Positions 27,108 to 37,772 are shown, counted from the stretch's first letter. The stretch is 64,000 nt of DNA from an uncultured Pelagibacteraceae bacterium (GCA_902601315.1 CACKMS010000001.1:62001-126000), one strand, 5' to 3'. Numbers and translations are program-made. The notes: generated by a model not told the origin, from the letters alone.

Positions 27108-27887
27108 TTTTTCATAAATTAGGCAAATTTTATAAAATGTATCTTTTTTAAGATTTTGGGGGCGCAAATTTATATCTAGATCAAGTTTATCAATTACCTC
27201 TTTTGAATTTTTAAAAAGAATATTAAGAGGTTTTTTTATCATTTTTCTCCTTTGATTAAAAAAAACATTAGTTATGTATTCTAAATTTTTAGAGTTTTTA
27301 AATTTTATATAATTAATTTTCGGCTCAAAAATTAATAATGAACTAATAACTTTTGGCTTCGGAAAAAAACTTGATGGATATATGTCAATTATTTTTTTTA
27401 TATTAAATTTCCAAGAAGAAAATATTGATAAACGTCCATAATTTTTTGAATTACGTTCAGCTAATATTCTATCTGCAACTTCTTTCTGAAACATTAGGAC
27501 TAGTTTTTTGTAAGAAAATTTTGCCGATCGGTAATTAATAATTTTTACAAGAATTTGGCTTGAAATATTATATGGAAGATTACCAAAAATAATTAAGTCT
27601 CTATCACTTAAAAATTTTAAATCATATTTGAGTATATCTTCATTAATAATTATCAATTTATTTTCGAATCTTTTACTTAAATTTTTAATTAATCTTTCAT
27701 CTTTCTCTATTACATAAAATTTTTTTGGTTTTTTTTTTAATATGAATTCTGTTAAATTTCCAGTCCCAGGGCCAATTTCTAAAACATTATCATTCTGGCT
27801 TAAATTCCCTGCATTACATATAATTTCGATAGTATTTTCGTCTATTAAAAAGTTTTGTCCTAAACTTTTTTTAGGAATGATTTTCAT
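27096..27887 (-). CDS. ksgA: 16S rRNA dimethyladenosine transferase
   Basis: The track ORF starts at 27917, but the natural start is the ATG at 27887 (MKIIPKKSLGQNFL), giving 263 aa. The SAM-binding motif is LEIGPGTGNLTEF (36-48), and the target-adenine motif is NLPYNISSQ. It methylates two adenines in helix 45 of 16S rRNA. The ATG overlaps the pdxA stop by one base, in the order surA-pdxA-ksgA common in bacteria. Confidence 0.95.
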   Translation of the reverse strand: MKIIPKKSLGQNFLIDENTIEIICNAGNLSQNDNVLEIGPGTGNLTEFILKKKPKKFYVIEKDERLIKNLSKRFENKLIIINEDILKYDLKFLSDRDLIIFGNLPYNISSQILVKIINYRSAKFSYKKLVLMFQKEVADRILAERNSKNYGRLSIFSSWKFNIKKIIDIYPSSFFPKPKVISSLLIFEPKINYIKFKNSKNLEYITNVFFNQRRKMIKKPLNILFKNSKEVIDKLDLDINLRPQNLKKDTFYKICLIYEKLIK

Positions 27888-28822
27888 TAAATATTTTTGA
27901 AAAAATCCATAGCACAAAATATAGAAGATGGATCAGATTTATTTTTAAGATACATATCAGAATTTGGTCCATGATCAGGTGAGACTCTTATAAAAGGTAG
28001 TCCAATTGTAATATTGATTGCATCAAAGTTAAATAATGTTTTTAAAGGTGTTAAAACTTGATCATGATACATTCCTATAACCACGTCATATTCTTCTATA
28101 TTTTTTTTTAAAAAAAAAGAGTCTGCAGAAAACGGTCCTTTTACTGAAATCATTTCCGCCTTTAGTTTTGCTATAGCTGGTATTATTATTTTTCTTTCTT
28201 CACTTGTTTTACTTACTGTTTCACAATGAGGATTTAGACCAAGAACAGCAATTTTTGGCTTTTTCTTAAAATTTTTTTTATAAAAATTATTTATAGAACG
28301 AATATTTTTTATAATTTTGTTTTTACTAACATGTTTTGAAACATATTTAATTGGTAAATGCGTTGTAATCGGTGAAACAGATAATTTTTTATTATAAATA
28401 AGCATAACAGGGTTCTTGGAGCCCGTTTTTTTTGCAAGATATTCTGTAACACCTAAGTATTTATTGTTTAAAAAAGTTTTTTTATTAACTGGTCCATTAA
28501 TAAGTGCTGTATTTGGGTCCTTTTTAAGAATGGAAATAGATTTTTTGAAACATTCAGAAATATATTTCTTATAATTTTTATTTTTTATTTCAATATCAAT
28601 TATATTTAATTTATCTATGATTGCATCTTGAAAATTATAAATCTGATTAATTTTTTTTTTATAAATATTAACTTTAGCTTCTTTTTCAATTATTTTTTTA
28701 TTTCCAATTAATATAAATTTTTTTTTTATTAATTTATTTTTTGAATTAAGGTATTTGAATAATATTTCTAAGAATATACTTTTAGGTTCTGCTACAACAA
28801 TTAAAAGTTTATTTATACTCAT
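27887..28822 (-). CDS. pdxA: 4-hydroxythreonine-4-phosphate dehydrogenase
   Basis: This 311-aa enzyme of the DXP-dependent vitamin B6 pathway has the family motifs GPVNKK, the metal-site YHDQVLTPLKTLF, GLNPHCET, and the closing RVSPDHG. The N-terminal third is unusually rich in Lys and Asn, in keeping with AT pressure. It overlaps surA by 14 bases and ksgA by one. Confidence 0.93.
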   Translation of the reverse strand: MSINKLLIVVAEPKSIFLEILFKYLNSKNKLIKKKFILIGNKKIIEKEAKVNIYKKKINQIYNFQDAIIDKLNIIDIEIKNKNYKKYISECFKKSISILKKDPNTALINGPVNKKTFLNNKYLGVTEYLAKKTGSKNPVMLIYNKKLSVSPITTHLPIKYVSKHVSKNKIIKNIRSINNFYKKNFKKKPKIAVLGLNPHCETVSKTSEERKIIIPAIAKLKAEMISVKGPFSADSFFLKKNIEEYDVVIGMYHDQVLTPLKTLFNFDAINITIGLPFIRVSPDHGPNSDMYLKNKSDPSSIFCAMDFFKNI

Positions 28823-29735
28823 TTATAATAGCATTTTGTTTAAGCTTATTGTAATAGTTTAAGGAAAAACTATTAAGTTGTCTGTTTTGTTCAAAAATAA
28901 TTTGTTTTTTTGTCTCTTTATCTAAATCAAATTGATCCTTAATCTCTCTTCTTGAGTTTATTTTTAGTATTAAATTTCCACTTGGAATTTTAATAGGCTT
29001 TGTATAATCGCCTATTTTTAAAGAATACATTTTTTTCTGTAATTCAGGCGACAAATTACTTAAATTAACCCATCCAATTTCACCACCTTTTGAAGATGTA
29101 TCTGAAATACTAAAATTAATAGCAGCACTTTTAAAACCATAATTTTTTATAAATTCATTTATTTCACTAAAACTTACATCGTTATTAAACAATATTTCCG
29201 AAACGTTAACTTCATAAATTTTCTTTTGTTGACTTTTATATATTTTAATTTTTTTTTTAATTTCATTCTCGTTAATTTTAACTTTTTCTTTAAATTTTTC
29301 ATATATAAGAGTGTTCCAGAGTTGTTCAATAATGAGTTTATCTTTAACAAACTCCAAACTTATTTCCTCACTTTGTAAAAAATTTTTATATTCTAACTTA
29401 TTCTTAAAACCTAAACTCTTATAGTGTTGTGTAATCAATTTTTCCTCAAGATTAAATTTTTCATCAATATTTATTAATTTATCGATTTCTTTTTTTTTTA
29501 ATATTTCTCTAATCAACGAATTTTTTGATAATTCAAGTAAATCTTTTTTATTTAAGTCTTTTAAGTTGTTACTTGTTATAAGTAAATATTTAATCTGGTT
29601 TTCTAAATCAACATTAGTAATTATTTCATTATTAATTTTACTTATTATGATAATTTCTTTTGTATTTATATTTATTGAATTAAAAATAAAAACTAAAATA
29701 AAAATCAAAAAAAAATAAGCTTTTTTTGATAGCAT
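28809..29735 (-). CDS. surA: Periplasmic chaperone/peptidyl-prolyl isomerase SurA
   Basis: This 308-aa protein has an N-terminal signal peptide or anchor (about 8-25), then a SurA N-domain starting IIIISKINNEIITNVDLENQ and one parvulin-type domain (about 170-280, GGEIGWVNLSNLSPELQKKM). One parvulin domain rather than two is normal for shorter alphaproteobacterial SurA. It helps fold outer-membrane proteins such as the adjacent LptD. Confidence 0.88.
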   Translation of the reverse strand: MLSKKAYFFLIFILVFIFNSININTKEIIIISKINNEIITNVDLENQIKYLLITSNNLKDLNKKDLLELSKNSLIREILKKKEIDKLINIDEKFNLEEKLITQHYKSLGFKNKLEYKNFLQSEEISLEFVKDKLIIEQLWNTLIYEKFKEKVKINENEIKKKIKIYKSQQKKIYEVNVSEILFNNDVSFSEINEFIKNYGFKSAAINFSISDTSSKGGEIGWVNLSNLSPELQKKMYSLKIGDYTKPIKIPSGNLILKINSRREIKDQFDLDKETKKQIIFEQNRQLNSFSLNYYNKLKQNAIINEYK

Positions 29736-32113
29736 TATTTGAAATCTGTTGCTTGTGGTCTTAATTCTGCAAATGGAATAAATCTTATATAAAACAATAA
29801 ACTTTTATCAGGCAATATATTACCATCCTTATAAAATTTCTTTGTATATTTTACTGATGTAATCAAGCAATCAGTTTGATATTGATAAGAAAGATTATAA
29901 TATTCAGTAAAATCTGTTTTTAAATTTTTTGTAGCATCTAAAATTATTTTATTTTCCTCATTAAAATTATAAATTGAAATATTGTTAACAGTTTCTGTAT
30001 TACCTATTTCATTATCTTCAGATAAGTAATTAAATTTAGTTTGAAAATTATTTAAATTGAAATTTGTTGAAATAGACTGATAATTGGAATTTTTAAGATC
30101 CCTATCATATGAAAAATTATAATTAATATCTAATATCTGTGTAGGTTTAAAATTTACTTTACCAACTATATCTGATCTCCTTTGGTTAAGTTTACTTCTT
30201 GTAGGTAAATTATTTTTTTTTTTATCACTTATTGAATTTGCTACTCTAAAATTCAAAATATTGTTATTTTGTTTATCATCAATATCATATTCAATGCCAA
30301 GGGAAATAGATCCACCTTCCTCTATATTTCTTTTAGAACCAATCCTATTCAAAGAATATATATTATCATACGTTAATCTTAAATCCTTGTTTGCTATATC
30401 CTTTGAATTATTTGGACTATATCTGGTCACTAAAATTGGCTTTAAATATGTATTATAATTATCAGTTTTTTTCATTAAAGGTAATTCAGATTTAAATAAG
30501 ATTGTTTGATATAAATCAGTGGTATCAGTATCATCAATTGGAGTACTGGTAAAAGAATTGTCTTGTTTAATTAAAAATTGATAATTACTTTTTATACCAT
30601 TCGCTGAAATAAAATTATTTGAGTTGAACAAAAAATCGTTAGTTATTACAGCTTGATAATTATTAGTATTGTAGTTTTGTTGATAGCCAGAGCTGTTAAA
30701 ATAAAAATTACCATTGTAGTTTTTATCAATGTTTATTTTCTTATCAAAATTAAAATTTGGAAACACATATCTAAAACGGTCACTGTCTCTTATCGATAAA
30801 TCTTCGTAAATTAAAAAGTTATTATTGAAAGACGTATTTTCATCTATTTTTTTATTAAAACTTAATTCTGATGTTAATAAGCTTTCATTATTTATAATGT
30901 TTGAAGAATTTGATAAATTATGTAATTTTAAATATTCATCATTAGATACACTTTGATAAGTAAATTCGTAATCAGTTCCTTGTTTTGTTTTTCCATCTGA
31001 TTTTATAAAAAAATGAGAGTTAGTATTTTTTCCGTCATTATTATAACTAAAATCTGAAATTAAATTTGAATTTTCAAAAGCCTGTCTGTATTCAGATTGT
31101 AAAATAAATTTATCATCAAGATAAACTCTCGGCTTAAATGTAAAGTCTTTATCTATCTCAATTGATTTATAATATGGAATGTTAATCCAATTTCCATAAT
31201 TATTTGAACTACCATATGTGGCTGGCAAAAATCCTGACTTTCTTTTTACTGATGGATCTGGATGACTGAAGAAAGGGAAATAAAATATTTCCTTATCAAA
31301 CAACTTTAGCCAGGAATTTTTATAATTAAAAGTTTTTTTAATTTTATCATGAGTAAATTCTTCAGTTTCAAGCTCCCAGCCTGGGCATACTTTATTCTCA
31401 GTATTACATGTTGTAAAAACGGTTTTATAAATTTTAGTTTCTTTACTATTAGAGATCGCTGATTTACCTTTTAATATTGGATCATTATTTGAATTACCAA
31501 AAAAATTATCTACAAATTCTATTTTTATCTCCTTACCAACTATTTCTTTATTAATTAAATCAATTTTAGAGTTTTCGAAGGAAAATATATTATTTTTATT
31601 ATCTAAAATGTTTACTTTTTTAGACGATATAACCTCATTACTTAAGTTAAATTTAAAACCACCCTGAATATTATATACATTTCCCAAACCATCCTTAATT
31701 GTAGTTTCATGACGTGAGAAAATATTTTGTGAAATCCTATCGTAAGTCATATTTTTTGATAAGATTTCATATTCATCATCAATTTCTATTTTTGTTGTTC
31801 CCTTTGTAGTTAATGTATCAGTCTTTTGACTGTAATGAGCTTTTTCAGAATATATTTTTAAATTTTTTAACTCATCTAAGAATTTTACATTTCCTGTCAA
31901 AGTAATTTCTTGCTTATCCTTATTATAAACAGAATTATTTCCCTCCAAGAATATTTTTTTTTCTTTGATGCTTGCTTTGGTATTAATAGACTTAATAATG
32001 TTATTATTATTTAAAATTTTTATATTATCTGAATAAATTTGGATGTTATCAGCAGACAAATTAAAATTTACCAAAATGCAAAAAATTAAATATATAAGAA
32101 ATTTAGTTCTCAT
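29735..32113 (-). CDS. lptD: LPS-assembly protein LptD
   Basis: This 792-aa outer-membrane beta-barrel protein inserts LPS into the outer leaflet. It has a signal peptide (1-21), a periplasmic LptA/OstA-like jellyroll domain (about 25-200), and then the barrel. The FFPFFSHPDPSVKRKSGFLPA region is diagnostic. Cysteines at the start of the barrel (TTCNTENKVCPGW) and one near the C-terminus could form the disulfides LptD needs. The barrel is very Asn-rich. It sits between lptG and surA, as expected. Confidence 0.93.
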   Translation of the reverse strand: MRTKFLIYLIFCILVNFNLSADNIQIYSDNIKILNNNNIIKSINTKASIKEKKIFLEGNNSVYNKDKQEITLTGNVKFLDELKNLKIYSEKAHYSQKTDTLTTKGTTKIEIDDEYEILSKNMTYDRISQNIFSRHETTIKDGLGNVYNIQGGFKFNLSNEVISSKKVNILDNKNNIFSFENSKIDLINKEIVGKEIKIEFVDNFFGNSNNDPILKGKSAISNSKETKIYKTVFTTCNTENKVCPGWELETEEFTHDKIKKTFNYKNSWLKLFDKEIFYFPFFSHPDPSVKRKSGFLPATYGSSNNYGNWINIPYYKSIEIDKDFTFKPRVYLDDKFILQSEYRQAFENSNLISDFSYNNDGKNTNSHFFIKSDGKTKQGTDYEFTYQSVSNDEYLKLHNLSNSSNIINNESLLTSELSFNKKIDENTSFNNNFLIYEDLSIRDSDRFRYVFPNFNFDKKINIDKNYNGNFYFNSSGYQQNYNTNNYQAVITNDFLFNSNNFISANGIKSNYQFLIKQDNSFTSTPIDDTDTTDLYQTILFKSELPLMKKTDNYNTYLKPILVTRYSPNNSKDIANKDLRLTYDNIYSLNRIGSKRNIEEGGSISLGIEYDIDDKQNNNILNFRVANSISDKKKNNLPTRSKLNQRRSDIVGKVNFKPTQILDINYNFSYDRDLKNSNYQSISTNFNLNNFQTKFNYLSEDNEIGNTETVNNISIYNFNEENKIILDATKNLKTDFTEYYNLSYQYQTDCLITSVKYTKKFYKDGNILPDKSLLFYIRFIPFAELRPQATDFK

Positions 32114-33182
32114 TAATTCTTAAACCTCCTAATATACAAATTAGAGATAAAATGAGATGTGGCAACCAAATTGATAAAAGAATAGGAATCGTTTCATTTG
32201 AACCAAATAAACTAGAAAAGTAATTAATATAATAAACACATACAGATACTGAAACACCCACAATTATTGTGAAAAATTTTGTTTTTATAAAAGTGAATTT
32301 CATCATTATTAATAATCCTAAAATAGTCATTAATAAATAAAATATAGGTAGACTATATAATTTGTTTAAGTGCACATTGACATCAGTTGTTGAATATCCA
32401 ATTTTTGAATAATTCGATAATAATAAGTTTAATTGATAAATATTTAATGAATTTAAGTTTGAAAATAAATTTGAAATTATTTCTCCATCAAAAGATGAGA
32501 TATAGTTTAATTTTTCGTATTTATTATTACCAGAAAATTTATCTACTATTTTTACATTTTTTAATGACCAGATTTTAGTTGAAATATCTGCACTTTTTGC
32601 AGTGATAATATTTATATTATCAATAAACGGGGTGGACTGAGTAATCGTTATATCTTCAATATTATTTTTATTGAATTTTTTTGCATGAATAATATTTGAG
32701 GATCCATCAATTTCCTCTTTTATCCATAATCCATTTTCATTTACTACCGCTAGATATTCATTTTCAGATGAGAATTTATTTTTTAGATTTAAGTAATGGT
32801 TTTTTAAATTTGAGGAGAAAGTATAAAAGACGAGTAAAACAAATGCTCCACAAATAATTGTGCAAAAAGATAGTAGAGATAATACTTTTAAGTTATCTAT
32901 GCCATGATTCTTAAATATTTCTATTTCATTTCTTTCGTTTAAATGAATATAAAAAAATTTTACAGAAATTAAAAAAATAAACGGAAAAAGTTCAAACAGG
33001 ATCGATGGTGAATTAAGAAAAGTGAGGAATATAGGATATTTTATCCCTACATCATAGTTTTCAAAAAACTTTAATTCCTCGAAAAAATTTAAAATAAAAC
33101 TTAATCCTATGAATATTAAAGAAATTAATAATAAATACTTTAGAAAGATTTTTGATATATATAATTGATATTTTTTAAACAT
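32103..33182 (-). CDS. lptG: LPS export permease LptG
   Basis: This 359-aa YjgP/YjgQ-family permease has three N-terminal helices, a periplasmic beta-jellyroll (about 130-250) and three C-terminal helices. With LptF and the ATPase LptB it forms the transporter that extracts LPS from the inner membrane. It overlaps lptD by 11 bases, and its start abuts the lptF stop. Confidence 0.9.
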   Translation of the reverse strand: MFKKYQLYISKIFLKYLLLISLIFIGLSFILNFFEELKFFENYDVGIKYPIFLTFLNSPSILFELFPFIFLISVKFFYIHLNERNEIEIFKNHGIDNLKVLSLLSFCTIICGAFVLLVFYTFSSNLKNHYLNLKNKFSSENEYLAVVNENGLWIKEEIDGSSNIIHAKKFNKNNIEDITITQSTPFIDNINIITAKSADISTKIWSLKNVKIVDKFSGNNKYEKLNYISSFDGEIISNLFSNLNSLNIYQLNLLLSNYSKIGYSTTDVNVHLNKLYSLPIFYLLMTILGLLIMMKFTFIKTKFFTIIVGVSVSVCVYYINYFSSLFGSNETIPILLSIWLPHLILSLICILGGLRINEN

Positions 33183-34300
33183 TACAAATATTTTAATTTA
33201 AAATTAGTTTTGAGTAAAATAATCAAATAAAAAATTAAAACAAAAATTATTGGTGCAAGTAAGACTGTTAAATCATAAGTTAAATTTTGTGTTATAAATT
33301 TTGATCCTATCTGAGAAATTATAATAAATATAAAACCAATCATAAAAACAAAACTTTTATAATATTTTAAATACTTGTTTGATTTAGGTTTAATTAAAAG
33401 ACTTGAGGAAATAAGTGACAAAATTAATATATAAAATGGAATAACAACTCGGTTATAAAGTTCCTCTGAAATAGACTCAATTTTTCTCGGACAAGTTTTT
33501 TTATCTATTTTTCTCTTAATATAAAAATCAAATACACAATTATATAAAATCACAGTATTAACTTGTTGAATTTTTTGATGTGTAACAGTTTTTGGTGAAA
33601 AATTTGAAAGATCATATTCGGTTTCTTTAAAGTTCATATTGTAGAAATTGCTCTCATTAGAATTAATTATACTTCCATTAAATAAATTAATAATAAATTC
33701 ATTGTTTTTTTTTTTTATTTTTCCGCTTTCAGCTACAATTATTTTTGATGAGTTATTGTTTATTTTTTCGTTAATATATATATTCTTAATATTCCCTTCT
33801 TGATCATAGCTATCAAGAAATATTGTCAAATTTTTGAAAACACTTATAAATTTCTTTTCAGTTATCAAAGAAGGTAAAAAGTCAACGTTTGAATTTTTTA
33901 AATAAATTCTGCTAATATTTTGTGTTAAAGGTACTAGATAAAGACTTAAAATTAATTGTAAAATTATAAAAATAGAAGAAAATTTTAATAAAAAATTAAT
34001 AACACTTATTTTTCTAATGCCGTTAGTCCAAAAAACTAAAATTTCATTGTTTTCTTCATATTTATTTATTATGTAAAAACACGATATAAAAAATATAAAG
34101 ATTAAAATTCTACTAAAAATTTTAGGTAAACTTAAAATTGAGTATGCAAAATATACTCTTAAACTGTGACCGTCTTCTGATACAATATCCAAGAAATTAA
34201 CTGCCTGTATCACCCAAATTATTAAGGCAATACTCAAAGATGCGGCTAAAAAAAAATAAATTATGTCTATGGAAATTTTTCTATAAAGCAATTTATTCAT
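33182..34300 (-). CDS. lptF: LPS export permease LptF
   Basis: The track ORF starts at 34342, but the ATG at 34300 (MNKLLYRKISIDIIYFF) matches the family N-terminus and gives 372 aa. The topology is the LptF layout: helices, a periplasmic jellyroll, then helices. It heads the lptF-lptG-lptD-surA-pdxA-ksgA run and is divergent from pepA across 54 bp. Confidence 0.9.
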   Translation of the reverse strand: MNKLLYRKISIDIIYFFLAASLSIALIIWVIQAVNFLDIVSEDGHSLRVYFAYSILSLPKIFSRILIFIFFISCFYIINKYEENNEILVFWTNGIRKISVINFLLKFSSIFIILQLILSLYLVPLTQNISRIYLKNSNVDFLPSLITEKKFISVFKNLTIFLDSYDQEGNIKNIYINEKINNNSSKIIVAESGKIKKKNNEFIINLFNGSIINSNESNFYNMNFKETEYDLSNFSPKTVTHQKIQQVNTVILYNCVFDFYIKRKIDKKTCPRKIESISEELYNRVVIPFYILILSLISSSLLIKPKSNKYLKYYKSFVFMIGFIFIIISQIGSKFITQNLTYDLTVLLAPIIFVLIFYLIILLKTNFKLKYL

Positions 34301-34354
34301 TGAAATTATAATATTTATAAATATACAACAATATCTATTCAAAAATTGAAAAAT

Positions 34355-35779
34355 ATGAAGTTAAAATTAAATTTTGTAAGCAAAACCCCAAAGTTATCCA
34401 TGAAAAATGAGCTTATTTTTATAAGTAATAAAAATTTTAAGCACAAAACATTAGATCAAAAAGAGATTTTAGATAATGAGCTATTTAAAGAAAATAAAAT
34501 AATACAAAGAAATCAACATAATAATAACTATATTTTAATCAATTGTATTGATCAGAAAAAAATATCAGATTATGAAAATATAGGATCAAAGCTTTTCGAT
34601 TTTCTTTCAAATAATAAGATTGAAAATACTTTTTTTTATTTAAATTCACTTAGAATTTCAAATATACAAATTGAGAGAATATTACATGGAGCAACTCTAA
34701 AATCATATTCTTTTGAAATTTATAAAACAAAACAAAATTTTAAGAAATCTATTAATATTAATGTTGTAGGTAGAAGCAATAAAAGTATTCTTAAAACGAA
34801 ACTAGATGCTCTTGCTGCGGGTGTATTTTTAACAAGGGATTTGGTCTCTGAACCAGGAAATATATTACATCCTGATGAATACGCAAAAAGAATAGAAAAG
34901 TTAAGGAAGATAGGAATTAAAGTGACGGTTCATGACAAAAAAAGATTGAAAAAAATGGGGTGTGGAGCCTTACTTGGTGTAGGTCAAGGAAGTATAAGAG
35001 GCTCATATCTTGTCACGATGGAATGGAAAGGTGCGTCCTCTAAATCTAAACCATTAGCTTTTGTTGGAAAAGGAGTTTGTTTTGATACTGGTGGTATTTC
35101 ATTAAAGCCCGCAAAATTTATGGAGGACATGACATACGATATGGCTGGTTCTGCAGTAGTAGTTGGATTAATGAAAAATTTTGCACTTCGAAAGGCTAAA
35201 GTTAACGCTGTTGGTGTAGTTGGGCTTGTAGAAAATATGCCTGGTGGAAATGCTCAAAGACCGGGTGATATAGTTAAGTCATATAGCGGAAAAACTATCG
35301 AAGTATTAAATACTGATGCTGAGGGAAGATTAGTTTTAGCAGATGCACTTACTTTTACCGAGGAAAAATTTAAACCTAATTTAATTATAGATCTTGCAAC
35401 ACTAACTGGTGCAATAATTGTTTCATTAGGTTCTGAGTATGCTGGATTATTTTCAAATAATGACAAGCTTTCAAAACAATTGTATGAAGCAGGTGAAAAA
35501 GTTGAGGAAAAAGTATGGAGAATGCCACTGCATAACAACTACGATAAATTAATTAACTCAAAAAATGCGGACATGCAAAATATTAATTATGTTGGTGGGG
35601 CGGGATCAACTACAGCTGCTCAATTTTTACAAAGATTTATTCTTAATAAAACACCTTGGGCTCATTTAGATATAGCTGGGATGTCTTTTTCTAAATATGC
35701 AGGAGCATTGAATTCTGGAGGTGCAACAGGGTTTGGAGTTAGATTATTAAATAAATTTGTGGAAGAAAACTATGAGTAA
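34355..35779 (+). CDS. pepA: Leucyl aminopeptidase (M17)
   Basis: The ATG at 34355 is preferred over the TTG three codons upstream (34346) used by the track, giving 474 aa. The C-terminal catalytic domain carries the M17 signature NTDAEGRLVLADAL and the metal-binding FDTGGISLKPA segment. The N-terminal domain is divergent and Asn/Lys-rich. The pepA-lptF divergent pair is usual in alphaproteobacteria, but holC, which often follows, is absent here. Confidence 0.95.
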   Translation: MKLKLNFVSKTPKLSMKNELIFISNKNFKHKTLDQKEILDNELFKENKIIQRNQHNNNYILINCIDQKKISDYENIGSKLFDFLSNNKIENTFFYLNSLRISNIQIERILHGATLKSYSFEIYKTKQNFKKSININVVGRSNKSILKTKLDALAAGVFLTRDLVSEPGNILHPDEYAKRIEKLRKIGIKVTVHDKKRLKKMGCGALLGVGQGSIRGSYLVTMEWKGASSKSKPLAFVGKGVCFDTGGISLKPAKFMEDMTYDMAGSAVVVGLMKNFALRKAKVNAVGVVGLVENMPGGNAQRPGDIVKSYSGKTIEVLNTDAEGRLVLADALTFTEEKFKPNLIIDLATLTGAIIVSLGSEYAGLFSNNDKLSKQLYEAGEKVEEKVWRMPLHNNYDKLINSKNADMQNINYVGGAGSTTAAQFLQRFILNKTPWAHLDIAGMSFSKYAGALNSGGATGFGVRLLNKFVEENYE

Positions 35780-36182
35780 TATTGAACAAACACTTTCAAT
35801 AATTAAACCAGATGCTGTCGAAAGAAACTTACAAGATGAAATAAAACTAGAATTTATAAATAAAGGTTTTGAGATAAAAAAGGAAAAAAAAATTCATATT
35901 TCAAAACAAGAAGCTGAACAATTTTATAAAGTGCACGAGACAAAACCATTCTATAATGAACTTTGCTCATATTTAGCCTCAGGCCCTATAATTGTTATAG
36001 AATTAAGTAGAGAAAATGCTGTTTTAGAGAACAGGAGACTAATGGGTGCAACAAATCCCAAAGACGCTGAAGAGGGAACGCTTAGAAAAAAGTATGGTAT
36101 TTCAATAGATAAAAACTCAGTTCATGGCTCAGATAGCCCTGAAAATGCTAAAATTGAATTAGACTTTTTCTTCAAAGACTAG
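35772..36182 (+). CDS. ndk: Nucleoside diphosphate kinase
   Basis: The ATG at 35772 (MSNIEQTLSIIKPDAVERN) is the natural start, giving 136 aa; the track TTG lies inside pepA. The catalytic histidine is in the NSVHGSDSPENA motif. It transfers phosphate among NTPs and NDPs. It overlaps the pepA end by 8 bases and the convergent purN by 4. Confidence 0.96.
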   Translation: MSNIEQTLSIIKPDAVERNLQDEIKLEFINKGFEIKKEKKIHISKQEAEQFYKVHETKPFYNELCSYLASGPIIVIELSRENAVLENRRLMGATNPKDAEEGTLRKKYGISIDKNSVHGSDSPENAKIELDFFFKD

Positions 36183-36757
36183 ACTTTTAAAAATTTCTTA
36201 ATTGCAGCTGGATAAAGTTTATGCTCAATCCTTAAAATTTTTTTGGCTAAAGTTTTTTCTGTATCAGATTTCAAAATTCTAACTTTTTCTTGTAAAATTA
36301 TCTTTCCAGAATCTAATTTAGGAGTAACGCAGTGCACTGTTGCTCCTGAGAATTTATCTTTATTTTTAATTGCTTTTCTATGAGTATTTAAACCTTTATA
36401 TTTCGGCAATAGAGATGGATGAATATTTAAAATTGGATTTTTAAATTTTTTAATGAAATCAGAAGATAAAATTTTCATGAAGCCAGCTAAACAAATTAAA
36501 TCAATTTTATTTTTTCTCAAATATCTTAATATTTTATTTTCCGCTTGTTTTTTTTTTGAATAATTTATTACATGATATTTAATCTGATTTTTTTTGGCAA
36601 ATTCTAAACCTTTTGAAAATTTATTATTTGAAATTATTAGATTAATTTTAATTTTTGAATTTTTATTCTTTGAATACTTAATTAAAGAAAGAAGATTACT
36701 TCCTCTCCCAGAAATAAAAATGGAAATGTTTAAATTTCTACCAATTAATTTTTCCAC
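36179..36757 (-). CDS. purN: Phosphoribosylglycinamide formyltransferase
   Basis: This 192-aa enzyme uses 10-formyl-THF to formylate GAR in purine synthesis. It has the FISGRGSNLLSL start, and the active-site NIHPSLLPKYKGLNTH carries the catalytic Asn and His; a downstream Asp lies in LDSGKI. It starts with GTG at 36757 and overlaps the end of purM by 20 bases. Confidence 0.94.
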   Translation of the reverse strand: MEKLIGRNLNISIFISGRGSNLLSLIKYSKNKNSKIKINLIISNNKFSKGLEFAKKNQIKYHVINYSKKKQAENKILRYLRKNKIDLICLAGFMKILSSDFIKKFKNPILNIHPSLLPKYKGLNTHRKAIKNKDKFSGATVHCVTPKLDSGKIILQEKVRILKSDTEKTLAKKILRIEHKLYPAAIKKFLKV

Positions 36758-37760
36758 CTAAATTTACTTTTTTTTTATTTTTCGAAATTTTACCTATTAC
36801 ATAAGGTTTAAATTTCGCATCGAAAGTTAATTTTACTTCATTGAGATTTTTTTTATTTATGATTATACAGAAACCAACACCACAATTAAATGTTTTTAAC
36901 ATTTCTGTATTTGATACTCCTGAATTTTTAAGCCATCTAAAAATTTTTTGAGTTTTAATTTTATCTAAATCTATATCTGCACATAAATTATTTGGAACAA
37001 CTCTTTTAATATTATCTTCTATACCACCACCAGTTATATTTGCACAACCATTTATAAGGTTTTTGTCAATTAATTTAATAATTTCTTTTACATAAATTTT
37101 AGTTGGTTTTATCAATTCTTTTTTGAGATATTTATTTTTATTTATTTTAATTTTTTTAACTTTTAAAACTTTTCTGACAAGTGAAAAGCCATTAGAGTGT
37201 ATACCATTTGATGGAATTGCTAAAATTAAATCGTTATTTTTTATTTTATTAATTAGAATATTTTTTTTTTCAACTAAACCTACAGAAAAACCTGCAAGAT
37301 CAAATTTACCTGCTGAATATGTACCTGGCATTTCTGCTGTTTCTCCCCCTACAAGATTACAACTTGATAATTCACATCCCTTAACAATGCCTTTAATAAT
37401 TTCTTTCATTTTTTTTAAATTAATTTTGTCTATTGAAATATAATCTAGAAATAAAAAAGGCCTTGCACCTTGAACAATCAAATCATTTACACACATTGCT
37501 ACAAGATCTATACCAATTGTGTGATATTTTTTAATTTCATTTGCTATCTCTAATTTTGTTCCCACCCCATCTGTGCTTGTTACAATGTGAGGATTTTTAA
37601 AGTTTTTTGGTATGCTTGAAATTGCTCCAAATCCCCCAATATTCTTAAAATCACCACTTTTCTTTGTTTTTTTTGTTAAACTAGAAATGAAATCTATAAA
37701 TTTATCTGCATTCTTTATGTTTACTCCGCTATTTTTATATGTGAATTTTTGCGATTTCAT
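36738..37760 (-). CDS. purM: Phosphoribosylformylglycinamidine cyclo-ligase
   Basis: This 340-aa AIR synthetase carries the TDGVGTKLEIA, DLVAMCVNDL and GGETAEMPG motifs and the late NITGGGIEDN motif. It forms a purM-purN operon. Its ATG lies 12 bp from the divergent DUF2066 gene, so promoter elements must reach into coding sequence. Confidence 0.95.
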   Translation of the reverse strand: MKSQKFTYKNSGVNIKNADKFIDFISSLTKKTKKSGDFKNIGGFGAISSIPKNFKNPHIVTSTDGVGTKLEIANEIKKYHTIGIDLVAMCVNDLIVQGARPFLFLDYISIDKINLKKMKEIIKGIVKGCELSSCNLVGGETAEMPGTYSAGKFDLAGFSVGLVEKKNILINKIKNNDLILAIPSNGIHSNGFSLVRKVLKVKKIKINKNKYLKKELIKPTKIYVKEIIKLIDKNLINGCANITGGGIEDNIKRVVPNNLCADIDLDKIKTQKIFRWLKNSGVSNTEMLKTFNCGVGFCIIINKKNLNEVKLTFDAKFKPYVIGKISKNKKKVNLGGKINW

Positions 37761-37772
37761 AAATTATTAACA

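Noticed and set aside
34346-34354. TTG start for pepA three codons upstream of ATG
   Set aside because: The ATG at 34355 is closer to normal usage, and the extra residues (MKN) add nothing conserved.
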